Origin: Sphingomonas aerophila
Lineage (GTDB): Bacteria; Pseudomonadota; Alphaproteobacteria; Sphingomonadales; Sphingomonadaceae
Reading direction: 5' to 3'
Assembly: GCF_014199305.1 (NCBI RefSeq)
Contig: NZ_JACIJK010000009.1
Span: 62,001 to 126,000, forward strand
DNA length: 64,000 nucleotides
The notes beneath the pieces are model-generated. The model made no database searches. It was not told the DNA's origin and was given only the letters and a program-made list of their open reading frames with translations. Both the position numbers and the translations under genes were made by a program. Of this stretch, positions 63,332 through 64,000 are shown piece by piece; within the stretch, counting starts at the first letter, position 1, and every line of letters begins with the position of its first letter.

Positions 63332-63712
63332 TCAGCTCTTCTTGCGGCCACGCTTCGGGGCAGCGGCGGCCTCTTCGTCATGCTCTTCATCATGATCTTC
63401 TTCGCCCGCCTCGGTCAGCGCCTGGCCCAGGTCGCGAAGCTTGTCGCCGTTCTTGTCTGCCTTGTCGGCGATCTTGGTGGTCGCGGCGCCAAGGCGGTGG
63501 AGTAGCGCGTGAATGCGATCCGCGTCAGGTTCGCCCTTTTCGAGCTGCTTGCGCAGGGCAGTAAGGTCGCGGAGAATGCCCTTGGCACCAGCGACGTCGG
63601 TTTCGGCAAGTGCTGCCTCCCAATCCTCGATCAGGTTAGCGCCCCTGTCAGGCTTTGTGCTGTCGAGCCCGCGATTGATCGCGTTGATCGTTCCGGCAAA
63701 CTTGATGGCCAT
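63332..63712 (-). CDS. Acidic/charged helical hypothetical protein
   Basis: A 126-residue soluble protein with a helical N-terminal domain (MAIKFAGTINAINRGLD, LIEDWEAALAETD, GILRDLTALRKQLE, LLHRLGAATTKIADKADK) and an acidic, His-containing then basic tail (EEDHDEEHDEE...PKRGRKKS). It resembles histone-like or nucleoid small proteins by charge only. No family recognised. Converges on the metallophosphoesterase terminator. Confidence 0.65.
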   Translation of the reverse strand: MAIKFAGTINAINRGLDSTKPDRGANLIEDWEAALAETDVAGAKGILRDLTALRKQLEKGEPDADRIHALLHRLGAATTKIADKADKNGDKLRDLGQALTEAGEEDHDEEHDEEAAAAPKRGRKKS

Positions 63713-63840
63713 GCGACATCCTTCGACTGGAATGGTGATGCCGCGGGTGACGCGGCGGGGACCTGAACGTCCGCCGCCCTGTCGCTATCCGTGCCCACGC
63801 CCCGGATCTGGACAGACGATAACCTGGATTGCTCTACTCC

Positions 63841-63880
63841 CAAACGACAACCGCCGCCCGGGCGAACCCGGACGGCGGCT
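63841..63880 (-). terminator. Terminator with UUCG loop
   Basis: On the minus strand CCGCCGTCCGGG pairs with CCCGGGCGGCGG (one T-G wobble) around a TTCG tetraloop, then TTGTCGTTTG. It lies about 27 bases past the stop of the gene at the window end. Confidence 0.7.
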
Positions 63881-63906
63881 GTTGTTCAGTCTTTTAGGGC
63901 CGCAGA

Positions 63907-64000
63907 TTACTCGCGGCCGAGGAACTCGCCCTCGTCCTGGCTGCGGTCGAGATACTCGCCCGCATCCTCGTCCCTGCCGGTGCCCGACGTCACCACATCT
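63907..64000 (-). CDS. Partial gene cut by the window end
   Basis: The minus strand is open from the window end to a TAA at 63907-63909 and encodes about 30 residues ending GEYLDRSQDEGEFLGRE, polar and acidic. A UUCG-loop terminator follows the stop. The rest of the gene is outside the window, so no family can be named. Confidence 0.55.
   Translation of the reverse strand, partial: DVVTSGTGRDEDAGEYLDRSQDEGEFLGRE

Overview
The window looks like chromosomal DNA of a sphingomonad (Alphaproteobacteria, Sphingomonas or a close relative). It is GC-rich. It carries families typical of this group: SapC, DUF3597, DUF1013/TrcR-like, DUF1192, CpdR, TamA/TamB, and a consensus EcfG-type stress promoter. 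Several small proteins also look characteristic of sphingomonads. GTG and TTG starts and 4-bp ATGA/GTGA/TTGA gene overlaps are common. I see no rRNA, IS element, integrase, phage module or CRISPR array. Two tRNA genes are present (Val-GAC and Glu-UUC, both on the minus strand).

Layout. 1-5.6 kb: stress and nucleoid genes (cold-shock protein, flavodoxin-fold quinone reductase, universal stress protein, HU, glycine-zipper lipoprotein, DUF3597, and an EcfG-promoter unit with OsmC). 5.6-8.3 kb: a tightly overlapping three-gene inositol operon (CDP-alcohol phosphatidyltransferase, inositol-3-phosphate synthase, CTP:inositol-phosphate cytidylyltransferase-like), which looks able to make CDP-inositol and a phospho-inositol product. 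8.4-11.3 kb: GDSL esterase, then a DHH phosphoesterase/UV-damage endonuclease pair. 11.4-20.2 kb: a long minus-strand block with SleB-type hydrolase, tgt, EF-hand protein, GH13 alpha-glucosidase, queA, exported cyclophilin, coaD, prenyl synthase and xseB. 20.3-29.9 kb: diguanylate cyclase, clpA, quinone oxidoreductase, DUF1013 regulator, exported dienelactone hydrolase, DUF1289, DEAD-box helicase.

30-38.6 kb: GlcD/D2HGDH-like FAD oxidase, SapC, a probable small RNA, N-formylglutamate amidohydrolase, cpdR, tRNA-Val, a MASE1-PAS-GGDEF cyclase, an S9 peptidase and an exported methyltransferase-like protein. 38.8-42.2 kb: cell-surface polysaccharide genes (acyltransferase 3, hexapeptide acetyltransferase, O-antigen ligase-like). 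42.4-46.3 kb: tRNA-Glu, recJ, a small XRE regulator with a membrane partner, and a prolyl-4-hydroxylase-like oxygenase. 46.4-56.3 kb: RcnB-like repeat protein, an orphan [2Fe-2S] subunit beside a CaiB-type CoA transferase, GH5, SDR, a glutaryl-CoA dehydrogenase-like enzyme, and a divergent pair of small regulators including an S24/LexA-like protein. 56.3-62.4 kb: tamA-tamB. The rest: metallophosphoesterase and two small hypotheticals, the last cut by the window end.

Most interesting points: the CDP-inositol operon; a candidate small RNA at 32303-32408 with a C-rich loop and a CUCCUCCC anti-Shine-Dalgarno motif; the EcfG promoter on the osmC unit; the operator-rich divergent S24/small-HTH locus at 54.1-55.3 kb; the SD-less XRE/membrane pair with a symmetrical operator; the DHH-UVDE pair; and a terminator-like hairpin just ahead of the DUF1013 start codon. 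All names come from reading motifs and from memory of families; no database search was run.
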